Origin: Bacteroides propionicifaciens DSM 19291 = JCM 14649
Lineage (GTDB): Bacteria > Bacteroidota > Bacteroidia > Bacteroidales > Bacteroidaceae
NCBI RefSeq assembly: GCF_000375405.1
Contig: NZ_AQWS01000025.1
Coordinates: 1-39,245 of the forward strand
Direction of reading: 5' to 3'
Length of the DNA: 39,245 bases
Part shown: in pieces, positions 15,771 through 24,495 of the stretch
Position numbering within the stretch: position 1 is the stretch's first letter
Layout of the letters: each line of letters opens with the position of its first letter
Notes under the pieces: model-generated
Told to the model about the DNA's origin: nothing
Seen by the model: the letters and a program-made list of their open reading frames with translations, nothing else
The model's database searches: none
Made by a program: the position numbers and the translations under genes

Positions 15771-16465
15771 CAAGTTTCTTTGAAAATCAGTTTTTCTTAA
15801 TTGCGGCCACATTTATCTTATTTTTCTTTGCCAAGTTGCTTCAAAAGAAAACACAAATCCTTCTGCTTAACCCCATTCTTATCACTATAGCGATCCTTAT
15901 TATTTTTCTGAAATGTTTCGACATCAGCTATAGCACCTACAGTCAATCGGGAAAGCTCATCGAGTTTTGGCTAAAGCCAGCTGTAGTTGCATTGGGCGTA
16001 CCTTTATACTTGCAGCTCGAAACAATTAAGAAACAATTTATCCCTATTTTCCTCTCACAGTTTGCAGGTTGTACTATTGGTGTAATATCGGTAGTCCTAA
16101 TCGCTAAATTAATGGGAGCCGATCAAGAAGTAATCCTTTCGTTAGCTCCCAAATCGGTAACTACACCAATTGCAATGGAAGTGACACAATCGATAGGTGG
16201 AATCCCTTCACTTACCGCAGCTGTTGTCGTTTGTGTAGGGCTATTAGGGGCGATTCTAGGCTTTAAAACCATGAAGCTCATGAAAGTCCATAGCCCAATA
16301 GCTCAAGGCTTAGCCATCGGAGCTGCAGCGCATGCTGTAGGAACTTCGACAGCAATGGAAATTAGTCGTAAATATGGAGCCTATGCAAGCTTAGGTTTAA
16401 CACTAAACGGAATTTTAACTTCTATTTTAACACCTTCAATTCTGAGATTAATGAACGTTTTGTAA
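15767..16465 (+). CDS. lrgB: LrgB/CidB family membrane protein
   Basis: A 232-residue partner of LrgA with about seven membrane segments. Family landmarks: FWLKPAVVALGVPLYLQ (about 66-82), LAPKSVTTPIAMEV (about 125-138) and IGAAAHAVGTSTAMEI (about 184-199). Together with LrgA it should form the membrane complex proposed to act in murein-hydrolase control or pyruvate uptake. Full length. No LytTR-type two-component system, which controls lrgAB in several Firmicutes, is nearby. Confidence 0.92.
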   Translation: MTSFFENQFFLIAATFILFFFAKLLQKKTQILLLNPILITIAILIIFLKCFDISYSTYSQSGKLIEFWLKPAVVALGVPLYLQLETIKKQFIPIFLSQFAGCTIGVISVVLIAKLMGADQEVILSLAPKSVTTPIAMEVTQSIGGIPSLTAAVVVCVGLLGAILGFKTMKLMKVHSPIAQGLAIGAAAHAVGTSTAMEISRKYGAYASLGLTLNGILTSILTPSILRLMNVL

Positions 16466-16519
16466 CAAAATGAGGCTTACTTTGTTATTAAAGTACTTAC
16501 AAAACGTAACACTAATTTT

Positions 16520-17440
16520 ATGATCGCATTTAAAGATATCGAAATATCTGATAAAGAAGCCATTACTAAATATACGATGACTAGTGACAGACGAAATTGT
16601 GATTTGTCATTTTCGAACCTTTGTAGCTGGCGATTCTTATACAATACGCAATACGCAATAGTTAATAATTTTCTAGTTTTAAGATTTTGGAGAGATGGAG
16701 AACTAGCCTACATGATGCCTGTTGGAAATGGCAATCTAAAGGAAACCATCAAGCTTCTGATTCTTGATGCTAGAGCACAAGGACAACCCTTCCGAATGCT
16801 TGGTGTTTGCAAAGGTATGCAGGCAGATTTGGAAAATATTCTGCCCGACAAGTTTGTGTACACTACCACCCGTGACTTGGCCGACTATATTTACCTGAGA
16901 ACAGATTTGGCAACCCTCAAAGGAAAAAAGTTTCAATCTAAACGAAACTTCACCAATCGATTCAGGAGAGCAAACCCTAACTACGAGTATGCACCAATTA
17001 CACCTCAGAATATAGACGAGTGCCTAATCCTCGAAGAAAAATGGTGTAAAACCAACGACTGCGACGAGTTTGAAGATACCGATAACGAGAGAAAAGCATT
17101 GACTTTTGCGCTTAAAAACTTTGAAGCAATTGGTCTTACGGGAGGCCTTCTTCGCTTAGACGGGGAGATTATTGCATTCACCTATGGCATGCCGATCAAC
17201 CACGATACTTTTGGTGTACACGTCGAAAAGGCTGACACAGAAATTGAAGGGGCTTATGCCATGATTAATATGGAGTTTGCCAACCGCATACCAGAGGAGT
17301 ATACGTATATTAACCGTGAAGAAGATTTAGGAGTACCAGGTCTTCGCAAAGCCAAACTCTCTTATAACCCTGCGATTTTGCTTGAAAAGAGTATGGTAAA
17401 CCTACTTCAAGACGAACCTGTTGAACTTATTAATTGGTAA
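16520..17440 (+). CDS. DUF2156 (LPG-synthetase C-terminal-like) protein
   Basis: A 306-residue soluble protein related to the C-terminal catalytic part of phosphatidylglycerol lysyltransferase MprF (DUF2156, a double GNAT-like fold). Landmarks: YTMTSDRRNCDLSFSNLCSW near the start, KGKKFQSKRNFTNRFRR (about 134-150), FGVHVEKADTEIEGAYAMIN (about 234-253) and INREEDLGVPGLRKAK (about 271-286). It lacks the membrane flippase half of MprF. It ends six bases before the start of a GNAT protein, so the two form a pair. Aminoacyl or acyl transfer is likely; the substrate is unknown. Confidence 0.85.
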   Translation: MIAFKDIEISDKEAITKYTMTSDRRNCDLSFSNLCSWRFLYNTQYAIVNNFLVLRFWRDGELAYMMPVGNGNLKETIKLLILDARAQGQPFRMLGVCKGMQADLENILPDKFVYTTTRDLADYIYLRTDLATLKGKKFQSKRNFTNRFRRANPNYEYAPITPQNIDECLILEEKWCKTNDCDEFEDTDNERKALTFALKNFEAIGLTGGLLRLDGEIIAFTYGMPINHDTFGVHVEKADTEIEGAYAMINMEFANRIPEEYTYINREEDLGVPGLRKAKLSYNPAILLEKSMVNLLQDEPVELINW

Positions 17441-17445
17441 CAAAA

Positions 17446-18468
17446 ATGACAAAGAAAGAGGAAGCTAGAAAGCTTTGGGAGATGTGCTTTGACGATTTCC
17501 CAGGTTTTACGGAGTTGTATTTTAGAAAGCGTTATACCGACGATAACACCATTGCTGTTTATCACGATAAGGAGATGATTTCTGTTCTACAGCTATTACC
17601 TTACCCTTTTCATTTTCTAAATCAAACAGTAGATTCTGCCTATATATCGGGAGCATGCACCCATGTCGAATATCGAAAAAAGGGTGCTATGCACGAACTC
17701 TTAGTAAAGAGTTTAACCCACTTGGCTCAGACCAATATCCCTATTTGTACACTTATCCCTGCCGAAGATTGGCTATTTGGGTATTATCAAAAGACTGGAT
17801 TTGAGACCGTGTTTTATAACTCTACCCCAGAACTTCACCTAGCCGATTTAACCACAAAAGACGAGATCGTAGTGAGTTTTAATGACGAGTTAGACGAGCA
17901 AACCTTTGTCTACTTCGACCAAAAAACACGTGACCGTAAAGCAGTTTTACTTCACACCCCCCAAGATATGGATGTCGTAATGGAAGACTTGCTTATGGCT
18001 CAGGGGAAGCTTTTTATTGCTCGCCAGCATAAAGAAATAGTGGGTTTAATCTTTGCTTTTTACGATACAAAACAGAAAACAGTTTACATCAATGAGGTGT
18101 TAGCCAACAACTGCACCATCAAGCAAGAGCTGTTCAAAGGGGCAGCCAAATACTTTGGATCTTCTATTATTAAGGTGGTTTCTCCAGCACACCACCTCCC
18201 CAAACAACCCTTTGGAATGCTAAGAATAGTACTCGCTCTACCCCTTCTTGAGGTGTTTGCAAAAGCTAATCCTGAATGGAAAGAGCTACTTATCATTGAA
18301 GACACTATTGTTAAGGAGAATAAGGGAACCTATAAAATTCAAGATGGTAAAGTAGATTTTAGTCCAAGACGGACGACTAGCAAAAAGGCCAGAAAACTCA
18401 GCATTAACGAGTTGACACTAGAACTTTTCGAAAACTTAAACCCCTATATGAGCTTAATGCTCGATTAA
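17446..18468 (+). CDS. GNAT-family N-acetyltransferase
   Basis: A 340-residue protein with an N-terminal GNAT domain: DDFPGFTELYFRKRY (about 15-29), then VDSAYISGACTHVEYRKKGA (about 62-81), where the acetyl-CoA loop is expected (RKKGA rather than the usual R-x-x-G-x-G/A), and CTLIPAEDWLFGYYQKTGF. The C-terminal half (about 180-340) is less conserved. I chose the ATG at 17446 over the TTG at 17434, which would overlap the upstream stop. It is the second gene of the DUF2156 pair. The substrate is not apparent. Confidence 0.82.
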   Translation: MTKKEEARKLWEMCFDDFPGFTELYFRKRYTDDNTIAVYHDKEMISVLQLLPYPFHFLNQTVDSAYISGACTHVEYRKKGAMHELLVKSLTHLAQTNIPICTLIPAEDWLFGYYQKTGFETVFYNSTPELHLADLTTKDEIVVSFNDELDEQTFVYFDQKTRDRKAVLLHTPQDMDVVMEDLLMAQGKLFIARQHKEIVGLIFAFYDTKQKTVYINEVLANNCTIKQELFKGAAKYFGSSIIKVVSPAHHLPKQPFGMLRIVLALPLLEVFAKANPEWKELLIIEDTIVKENKGTYKIQDGKVDFSPRRTTSKKARKLSINELTLELFENLNPYMSLMLD

Positions 18469-18488
18469 CTAAGTATGAGTTACTGAGA

Positions 18489-19253
18489 CTACTCCTCTTT
18501 TGAGAGGAGGGTTTCAAGCTCTTCTGCACTCAAATTTAGGTAAAACTGACCCTGATAAGCAACACTAATTCCACCAGTCTCTTCCGAAACAATAATAGCA
18601 TGTGCATCTGTCTGCTGAGAGATTCCCATGGCTGCACGATGCCTTAAGCCAAGTTCTTTTGGAATATTCATATCGTGCGATACTGGTAAGATACATCCAG
18701 CAGCCCGAATCTTTCGTTTGTTAACAACCATTGCTCCATCGTGCAAGGGACTGTTTTTAAAGAATATATTCTCAATCAAACGTTGCTTAATGTCTGCATT
18801 AATCTCTTCACCCGTAGCAACAACTTCATCTAGGGGGAAAGTATGTTCGATCACAATTAATGCACCCACCTTTTGTTTACTCATATTTAGGCAAGCCATG
18901 ACAATAGGGAGTATCGTGTCGTGCTCCACTTTTTTCTCAACATGACCCGTAAAAAAGCGAACCAGCCGCCTGACGTTTCGATGTGAACCTAGATTGAATA
19001 AGAACCGACGAATTTCATCTTGAAACAAGATAATCAGGGCCACTACACCCACACTGACTAGCTTGTCAAAAATAGAGCCAAGTAAACGCATCTCGAAAAT
19101 CTGAGTTACCAATAGCCAAATAATGACAAACACCAATATGCCAGTAAACAAGTTGATTGAACCCGTAGATTTCATCAACTTATAGGTATAGTAAAGTAGC
19201 GCTGCTACCAGTAGGATATCAATAAAATCCTTGACACTAAAATCAAAAAACAC
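18489..19253 (-). CDS. cdaA: diadenylate cyclase CdaA (c-di-AMP synthase)
   Basis: A 254-residue membrane-bound diadenylate cyclase making c-di-AMP from two ATP. Three N-terminal membrane helices (about 10-80) precede the DAC domain with both catalytic motifs: HDGAMVV (DGA at 172-174) and LRHRAAMG (RHR at 204-206). It starts with GTG; no in-frame ATG lies between it and folP. It is 25 bases after folP and co-transcribed. The Firmicute partners CdaR and GlmM are absent. c-di-AMP usually governs potassium and wall homeostasis; a CPA2-type transporter lies about 5 kb away. Confidence 0.95.
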   Translation of the reverse strand: MFFDFSVKDFIDILLVAALLYYTYKLMKSTGSINLFTGILVFVIIWLLVTQIFEMRLLGSIFDKLVSVGVVALIILFQDEIRRFLFNLGSHRNVRRLVRFFTGHVEKKVEHDTILPIVMACLNMSKQKVGALIVIEHTFPLDEVVATGEEINADIKQRLIENIFFKNSPLHDGAMVVNKRKIRAAGCILPVSHDMNIPKELGLRHRAAMGISQQTDAHAIIVSEETGGISVAYQGQFYLNLSAEELETLLSKEE

Positions 19254-19278
19254 GATAGTTATATTTTTTAGATTTGGC

Positions 19279-20142
19279 CTAACGCTCTAGGGAGTCAGAC
19301 TCTTTAATCTTATTAATGATCTCAACAACTTCTACTGCTTGGGCAACATCGTGGACTCGCAAAATATTGGCCCCACGCTCTAAGGCCAACGTATGTAAGA
19401 CAGAAGTACCGTTTAAAGCCTCCTCGGGAGTAGTACCAAGCAACTTGTAAATCATAGACTTACGCGAAACACCCACCAATATAGGTAAATCAAATATAGC
19501 AAACTCGTCAAGTGCTGCTAATAATTCATAATTCTGTGTCAGTGTTTTAGCAAAGCCGAAACCAGGATCGAGTATAATATCATTAACACCCAGCTCTTGA
19601 AGCAACCCGACTTTATGAGAAAAATATTCAAAGACCTCTTTCAGGAAATTCTCGTAACCCAAAGAGGCCTGCATTGTCTGTGGCGTACCACGCATATGCA
19701 TAATAATATAAGGCACATGAAGCCTAGCCATAGTTTTGAACATATTCTCATCCATCTGCCCAGCCGAAATATCGTTAATTAGGCCTACGCCATACTCTTC
19801 AACACACATTCGTGCAACATCTGCTCGAAAAGTATCTACTGAAATCACAGCATCAGGTGCTACCTGATAGATACTCTTCAAACCAAAGCGTAACCGATCC
19901 ATCTCCTCTTCTTGAGATACATCGGCAGCACCAGAGCGTGACGAATAAGCCCCAACATCAATGATACTTCCTCCCTGATTTAAAATCTCAAGGGTACGAT
20001 CAGCAATAGCTTGACTAGTCTGTGTCCTACTTGCCGCATAAAAAGAGTCGGGCGTAAGATTAAGAATTCCCATTACCTGAGGGCAGGATAAGTCTACAAG
20101 CTCTCCTTTAAGATTGATATATCGGGGACAAACACTGTTCAT
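19279..20142 (-). CDS. folP: dihydropteroate synthase
   Basis: A 287-residue folate enzyme joining 4-aminobenzoate to the pterin diphosphate; target of sulfonamides. Seen: VMGILNLTPDSFYAASR (about 23-39), IDVGAYSSRSGAADVS, SVDTFRADVAR, LINDISAG, ILDPGFGFAKT and LVGVSRKSMIYKLLG, covering all pterin and diphosphate loops. Length is typical. It is first in the folP-cdaA operon with a -7 box at 20169-20176. No other folate gene is in the window. Confidence 0.96.
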   Translation of the reverse strand: MNSVCPRYINLKGELVDLSCPQVMGILNLTPDSFYAASRTQTSQAIADRTLEILNQGGSIIDVGAYSSRSGAADVSQEEEMDRLRFGLKSIYQVAPDAVISVDTFRADVARMCVEEYGVGLINDISAGQMDENMFKTMARLHVPYIIMHMRGTPQTMQASLGYENFLKEVFEYFSHKVGLLQELGVNDIILDPGFGFAKTLTQNYELLAALDEFAIFDLPILVGVSRKSMIYKLLGTTPEEALNGTSVLHTLALERGANILRVHDVAQAVEVVEIINKIKESDSLER

Positions 20143-20146
20143 AACT

Positions 20147-20389
20147 CTATATTTTAAATGACCTCTTACAAATGTAAATAAATAAATTGGCTAAGCATTT
20201 AGATTTAGCCCGAAAAGCAAGTAAGGCAATAAACCAAAATGAGCTAGTGGTAACTAGTAAACCAGTAGCTCGGAGCATCAAAGCGAGTAAGTAGGAAATA
20301 ACATACCACCACGGATAAAAATAAGCCATAGAATAAACTAGTTGTCCATAAAATCGTTTATATTTATTCAAATATTGATGAAGCCTCAC
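20147..20389 (-). CDS. possible small hydrophobic ORF, doubtful
   Basis: An open frame of 80 codons from a GTG at 20389, or about 60 from an ATG at M21. It is rich in aromatic and hydrophobic residues (MAYFYPWWYVISYLLALML, then a second hydrophobic run), enough for two membrane helices. I recognise no family. It lies antisense to the murF leader, ends five bases before folP, and the folP promoter falls inside it. No promoter of its own is seen. It may be non-coding; included for completeness. Confidence 0.2.
   Translation of the reverse strand: MRLHQYLNKYKRFYGQLVYSMAYFYPWWYVISYLLALMLRATGLLVTTSSFWFIALLAFRAKSKCLANLFIYICKRSFKI
20169..20176 (-). promoter_or_regulatory. -7 box of folP-cdaA
   Basis: TACATTTG on the minus strand, 26 bases before the folP start codon. 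No convincing -33 TTTG is visible. Confidence 0.5.
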
Positions 20390-20413
20390 AAAACAGCTCT
20401 CGGATATATAGCC

Positions 20414-20421
20414 TACTTTTG
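20414..20421 (+). promoter_or_regulatory. -7 box of murF
   Basis: TACTTTTG, 34 bases before the ATG at 20456. It supports that start over in-frame codons further upstream, which precede the likely transcription start. Confidence 0.5.
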
Positions 20422-20455
20422 TAGACGACTAGTTAAGAATATAAAACACAGAAGA

Positions 20456-21766
20456 ATGTATATAAAGTCACTTTACGAATATTTCAGAACCTGCGATTAC
20501 AATGTAACCACAGACAGCCGAAATTGCCCTAAGGGTGCTTTGTTTTTTGCACTAAAAGGAGATAATTTTGATGGCAACAAATACGCTGCTTCAGCACTCG
20601 AAAACGGTGCTGCTTATGCAGTAGTCGATAACCCTGAGGTGATCCCTTCGCATACGGATCGCTATATATTGGTACACGACACATTATTGGCTCTACAACT
20701 TATGGCCAATTACCACAGACAGCTCTTGGATATCCCTCTTATCGCTATTACGGGCACAAATGGTAAAACAACAACCAAGGAGTTAATTGCTGCAGTACTT
20801 GAAAAGACTTATAAGGTGCATTATACCAAGGGAAACCTCAACAACCATATTGGTGTACCCTTGACACTTCTTGGACTAAAAGCTTGGCACGAAATTGGAG
20901 TTATTGAGATGGGTGCAAACCACCCAGGAGAGATTAAGGATTTAGCTCGAATCGTACAACCCAGTTGTGGAATTATTACAAATGTTGGTAAGGCTCACTT
21001 GGAAGGGTTTGGTTCTTTTGAGGGTGTAGTTAGCGCTAAGGCCGAACTTTACGATTACCTCCGACTCAGCAGAGATAGTACCGTGTTTTTGAACAACGAC
21101 GACAAGCTGCTCAAAGACAAAGCCGAGGGGATAAATCATCGTCTAACTTACGGTGTTACTCAAGAGGCTGACGTTTGCGGCAAGAAATCTTCCGACTCGA
21201 TCACGCTAACCGTAGATTGGAATGAATCAAAACGTCCCGAAAACAAATACACCGTAAACACGCAATTGGTAGGTGATTATAATTTATATAATGTACTTTC
21301 GGCCATTACAATAGGATTATACTATAAGGTTCCTTCGCAAGATATAAATCAAGCGTTGAGCGAATATAGCCCTTCGAACAACAGGTCACAACTCAAGTCT
21401 ACTGCAAAAAACAAGCTAATTATTGATGCCTACAATGCAAACCCTACAAGTATGCATGCTGCCCTAAAAAACTTCAGCCAAATCAAAGCTAAACATAAAT
21501 TGGCAATCCTTGGTGATATGAGAGAGTTAGGACAAGACAGTGATGTGGAGCATCAAAACGTGCTCAATTACCTTAACTCAACCCCAGATATTAATCAGGT
21601 TTACCTCGTTGGGCAGGAGTTTGGCAAGCTAGATTCAAAATACAATAACTTCGAAGATGTTGATAAACTCATTGAAGACCTAAAAGCAAATCCTATTGAA
21701 GATCATACGATCTTGATTAAGGGATCAAACGGAATCAACTTATCTAAAATAGTTGAATTCTTATAA
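20456..21766 (+). CDS. murF: UDP-N-acetylmuramoyl-tripeptide--D-Ala-D-Ala ligase
   Basis: A 436-residue Mur ligase adding D-Ala-D-Ala to the UDP-MurNAc tripeptide in the cytoplasm. The N-terminal UDP domain has VTTDSRNCPKGALFFALKGD (17-36), the ATP loop is AITGTNGKTTTKEL (97-110), then LNNHIGVPLTLL, EMGANHPGEI, ITNVGKAHLEGFGS, and the C-terminal ligase domain has IDAYNANPTSM and LGDMRELG. The frame stays open 38 codons upstream, but the family start aligns with MYIKSLYEYF and the -7 box sits between. It overlaps the VanZ-like gene tail to tail by six bases. Confidence 0.95.
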   Translation: MYIKSLYEYFRTCDYNVTTDSRNCPKGALFFALKGDNFDGNKYAASALENGAAYAVVDNPEVIPSHTDRYILVHDTLLALQLMANYHRQLLDIPLIAITGTNGKTTTKELIAAVLEKTYKVHYTKGNLNNHIGVPLTLLGLKAWHEIGVIEMGANHPGEIKDLARIVQPSCGIITNVGKAHLEGFGSFEGVVSAKAELYDYLRLSRDSTVFLNNDDKLLKDKAEGINHRLTYGVTQEADVCGKKSSDSITLTVDWNESKRPENKYTVNTQLVGDYNLYNVLSAITIGLYYKVPSQDINQALSEYSPSNNRSQLKSTAKNKLIIDAYNANPTSMHAALKNFSQIKAKHKLAILGDMRELGQDSDVEHQNVLNYLNSTPDINQVYLVGQEFGKLDSKYNNFEDVDKLIEDLKANPIEDHTILIKGSNGINLSKIVEFL

Positions 21767-22150
21767 ATTGCGTTTCTCAAACCAAGTCCTAAAAAAGAAA
21801 AACATAAGTAGCGAGGCAAGCAACGCACCTGCGCAATTGGCTAAAAAGTCGAACCAATCGCCACCACGGTAAGTTGTATAGTGGGCTTGGATAAGCTCAA
21901 AGAGACCACCAATGAAGCATGGAAGAATAAAAGCAATAGTCCAGCCCCAACAAGGTTGGACTATTTTAAATCTAAACAGGTCAAACCAAAGTGTTACGGA
22001 TAGTCCAAAATACATACTCCCATGCACAAGTTTATCTAAATGAGGAATGGTACTAATCCCTAACGATCCTGAAGGTTTAAAGAACGACAAGTAACAGATT
22101 ACGAGTAGGACAAGAAGTGAGAGGGGAAATTTTGATACTATTTTTTGCAT
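21761..22150 (-). CDS. VanZ-like membrane protein
   Basis: A 129-residue protein with four predicted membrane helices. The VanZ-like pattern is present: HLDKLVHGSMYFGLSV (about 37-52) and ELIQAHYTTYRGGDWFDFLANCAGALLASLL (split as FELIQAHYTTYRGGDWFDFL and ANCAGALLASLL, about 84-115). VanZ-family proteins are named for teicoplanin resistance, but most chromosomal copies have no known function. It converges on murF with a six-base overlap and no terminator between them. Confidence 0.82.
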   Translation of the reverse strand: MQKIVSKFPLSLLVLLVICYLSFFKPSGSLGISTIPHLDKLVHGSMYFGLSVTLWFDLFRFKIVQPCWGWTIAFILPCFIGGLFELIQAHYTTYRGGDWFDFLANCAGALLASLLMFFFFRTWFEKRNL

Positions 22151-22226
22151 AAAATCTTAATTTGTAGAGCCGAATATAGTTGAATTTATTTAAATTAGAC
22201 TCCTCTATCAACCTTAGTTAAGCCCC

Positions 22227-23108
22227 ATGCAATGGAAAGACTTCCTTTATTTTAGCAAACGAGAACGAAAAGGCATACTTATTCTACTATTCCTAATCGC
22301 TATAATAAGCGTTGGCATTGAAATAGCCAATAAGCTGACAAAGCAAAATCAGAATACAGCTGATCTGCCCGAGGAGACTCAACATAAGTTTCAGGAATAT
22401 CTGAGTTGGCAGAAAGGGCTAAAACCAAAACCCACTCAAATAAAATCCACCTTCGATCCAAACATCTGCTCACTTAACCAGCTAATTGAGCTGGGAATAC
22501 CACTAAAAGTAGCTAAGAATATCGTTAGCTACAGAAAAGCAGGCGGTGTATACCATAAAAAAGAAGATCTACTCAAGCTCTACAATATAGACCAAACAAC
22601 CTATGCTATCCTAGCCGACTATGTTGAGATAAAAAGCACAAAAGCCAGTAGCAAGGTGAAAACTCAAGCTAAAAAACAAAAGCCTACACAAAAGTTTATC
22701 ATCACCCAGAAACTTTCTCTTGGTACTCAACTGGCTTTAAACGATTGTGACACAGTAGAACTCAAGAAAGTACCAGGTATAGGCTCTTACACAGCTCAAA
22801 AAATTTGCAGATACCGACAACGCCTAGGAGGATTCTACACCACAACTCAGCTACACGAAATTGGGTTGAGCCAAGAGCTGGACAGTTGGTTTACAATTGA
22901 TAGTACAAGAATACAAAAACTTAAACTCAACGAGAGTAGCTTTCAGACATTGGTACGCCATCCCTACCTAAGTTATGAACAGGTTAAAGCTGTATTCAAC
23001 TTCAAACGTAAACATGGCAAAATAAAAAGCATCAAACAGCTCCAATTACTTGAAGAGTTTGATGCCCATACAATCAACCAATTAACACCTTATCTGTCTT
23101 TTAACTGA
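22227..23108 (+). CDS. helix-hairpin-helix (ComEA-like) membrane protein
   Basis: A 293-residue protein with one N-terminal membrane helix (about 14-31) and several helix-hairpin-helix motifs: [20 protein letters not shown] with [17 protein letters not shown] (about 88-122), then [20 protein letters not shown] with [14 protein letters not shown] (about 184-218), and a weaker third near 240-290. ComEA-type proteins bind DNA outside the membrane during uptake, but many Bacteroidota members have no proven role. Its 3' end overlaps lolD by 19 bases, tail to tail. Confidence 0.85.
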   Translation: MQWKDFLYFSKRERKGILILLFLIAIISVGIEIANKLTKQNQNTADLPEETQHKFQEYLSWQKGLKPKPTQIKSTFDPNICSLNQLIELGIPLKVAKNIVSYRKAGGVYHKKEDLLKLYNIDQTTYAILADYVEIKSTKASSKVKTQAKKQKPTQKFIITQKLSLGTQLALNDCDTVELKKVPGIGSYTAQKICRYRQRLGGFYTTTQLHEIGLSQELDSWFTIDSTRIQKLKLNESSFQTLVRHPYLSYEQVKAVFNFKRKHGKIKSIKQLQLLEEFDAHTINQLTPYLSFN

Positions 23109-23746
23109 CCATCAACAAGGTGAATAGTTCTATCGGTAAGTTCTGCTAATTTCTCATCGTGAGTTACGATTACAAAGGTTTGCCCCAATCGGTCACGCAA
23201 GTCAAAAAAAAGCTGGTGTAAGTCTTCTTTGTTTTGAGTATCCAGACTCCCCGAGGGTTCATCGGCCAACACTACCGCTGGGTCATTAACCAAAGCACGA
23301 GCTACAGCTATACGCTGTTTTTCACCACCCGAAAGCTCATTGGGCTTATGCTCAGCCCGATCAGATAACCCCAACATTGTAATTAAGTCGAGTGCTTTGT
23401 CTTGAGCCTCAGGCTTTGACATACCACCAATCAGAGCAGGCATCATCACGTTCTCCAAAGCGGTAAACTCGGGAAGTAACTGATGGAATTGAAATATAAA
23501 ACCAATCTCTTGATTCCTAAATCTAGCAAGCTCTTTATCTTTTAGTCCACTGATTCGCTGGCCATTAATCACAATAGAACCAGAGTCGGGTTTATCTAGC
23601 GTCCCTAGAATCTGCAATAATGTAGTCTTTCCCGAACCACTAGGACCAACAATGCTGACCACTTCGTTTTTATCAATTGTAAGGTCAATTCCTTTGAGCA
23701 CTTGCAAAGCGCCAAAACTCTTGGTTATATTTTTAATTTCAATCAC
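23090..23746 (-). CDS. lolD: LolD-like ABC transporter ATPase
   Basis: A 218-residue ATPase of the LolD/MacB class. Walker [10 protein letters not shown] (34-42), Q-loop FQF (about 85-87), signature [15 protein letters not shown] (138-152), Walker B VVLADEP (158-164) and the switch VTHD are all intact. LolD powers release of lipoproteins from the inner membrane for outer-membrane delivery. No permease gene (LolC/E) is adjacent, so the partner must be elsewhere. The start is GTG at 23746. It follows tcdA by 25 bases. Confidence 0.88.
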   Translation of the reverse strand: MIEIKNITKSFGALQVLKGIDLTIDKNEVVSIVGPSGSGKTTLLQILGTLDKPDSGSIVINGQRISGLKDKELARFRNQEIGFIFQFHQLLPEFTALENVMMPALIGGMSKPEAQDKALDLITMLGLSDRAEHKPNELSGGEKQRIAVARALVNDPAVVLADEPSGSLDTQNKEDLHQLFFDLRDRLGQTFVIVTHDEKLAELTDRTIHLVDGQLKDR

Positions 23747-23771
23747 ATCACTTGGTTTTAGTTCAGACCTA

Positions 23772-24485
23772 TTAAATCTGTTTTATTACATACTCCGCTA
23801 AGAAACAACCAAACACAGCTGGCATATAGCTAACTGTCCCACAAGTCGATTTCTTGTTTTGTTCGTTTTCGATCAGTATAATTGCCTCAGGGTTGGGCAT
23901 CTCTTTACTGTAAACAACAGGCAGTTTTTTACGCTCACCCATGATCTTAAAAAGTCTTTTACGTACAGCTCTGCTCAACTTACAGTTGACACATTTCCAT
24001 ATATCGTTAAATCCTACTTGTGTTATATCCGACTTAGCACCTGCTCCCATACTCGAGACTATTGGTATATCTCGTTTGAAAGCCTCAATAATTAGGAAGC
24101 ACTTGGGAGATAATGTATCGATAGCATCGACTACAAAATCGTAGGCTGAACGATCGAACAGTTCTGCTATGGCCTCATCTTTGATAAAAAGGGGCAGTAG
24201 ATTGAGCTCCACATCGGGGTTAATTTGTTTTAATCGCTCACCCACAACTTCAACTTTCTCACGACCTACAGTAGAGTGTAATGCAGGCAATTGTCGGTTA
24301 ATATTACTGGGTTGGATAGTATCTCCATCAACTAGGGTCAACCGACCAACTCCTGCTCTACACAAGAGTTCTGCAGTATATGATCCAACTCCACCAACAC
24401 CAACAATCAACACATGTGCCGCTGAGAGTCTTTTCATTTTGTCTTCACCAAAGAGTAGTGAAGTTCTTTCTTTCCATTGCTCCAT
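23772..24485 (-). CDS. tcdA: tRNA threonylcarbamoyladenosine dehydratase
   Basis: A 237-residue E1-like (ThiF/MoeB-type) enzyme fitting TcdA, which cyclises t6A37 to ct6A in tRNA. The ATP site is [21 protein letters not shown] (split as [10 protein letters not shown] 25-34 and [11 protein letters not shown]), followed by [41 protein letters not shown]-like [11 protein letters not shown] and the C-terminal [12 protein letters not shown]. There is no rhodanese fusion. The ATG at 24485 is preferred to a TTG one codon earlier. It sits ten bases after the antiporter stop. Confidence 0.92.
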   Translation of the reverse strand: MEQWKERTSLLFGEDKMKRLSAAHVLIVGVGGVGSYTAELLCRAGVGRLTLVDGDTIQPSNINRQLPALHSTVGREKVEVVGERLKQINPDVELNLLPLFIKDEAIAELFDRSAYDFVVDAIDTLSPKCFLIIEAFKRDIPIVSSMGAGAKSDITQVGFNDIWKCVNCKLSRAVRKRLFKIMGERKKLPVVYSKEMPNPEAIILIENEQNKKSTCGTVSYMPAVFGCFLAEYVIKQI

Positions 24486-24495
24486 CAAATATATA

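Noticed and set aside
18492-18509. CTCCTCT-TTTG-AGAGGAG hairpin at the end of cdaA
   Set aside because: It is within the last cdaA codons and has no T run after it; not convincing as a terminator for either convergent gene.
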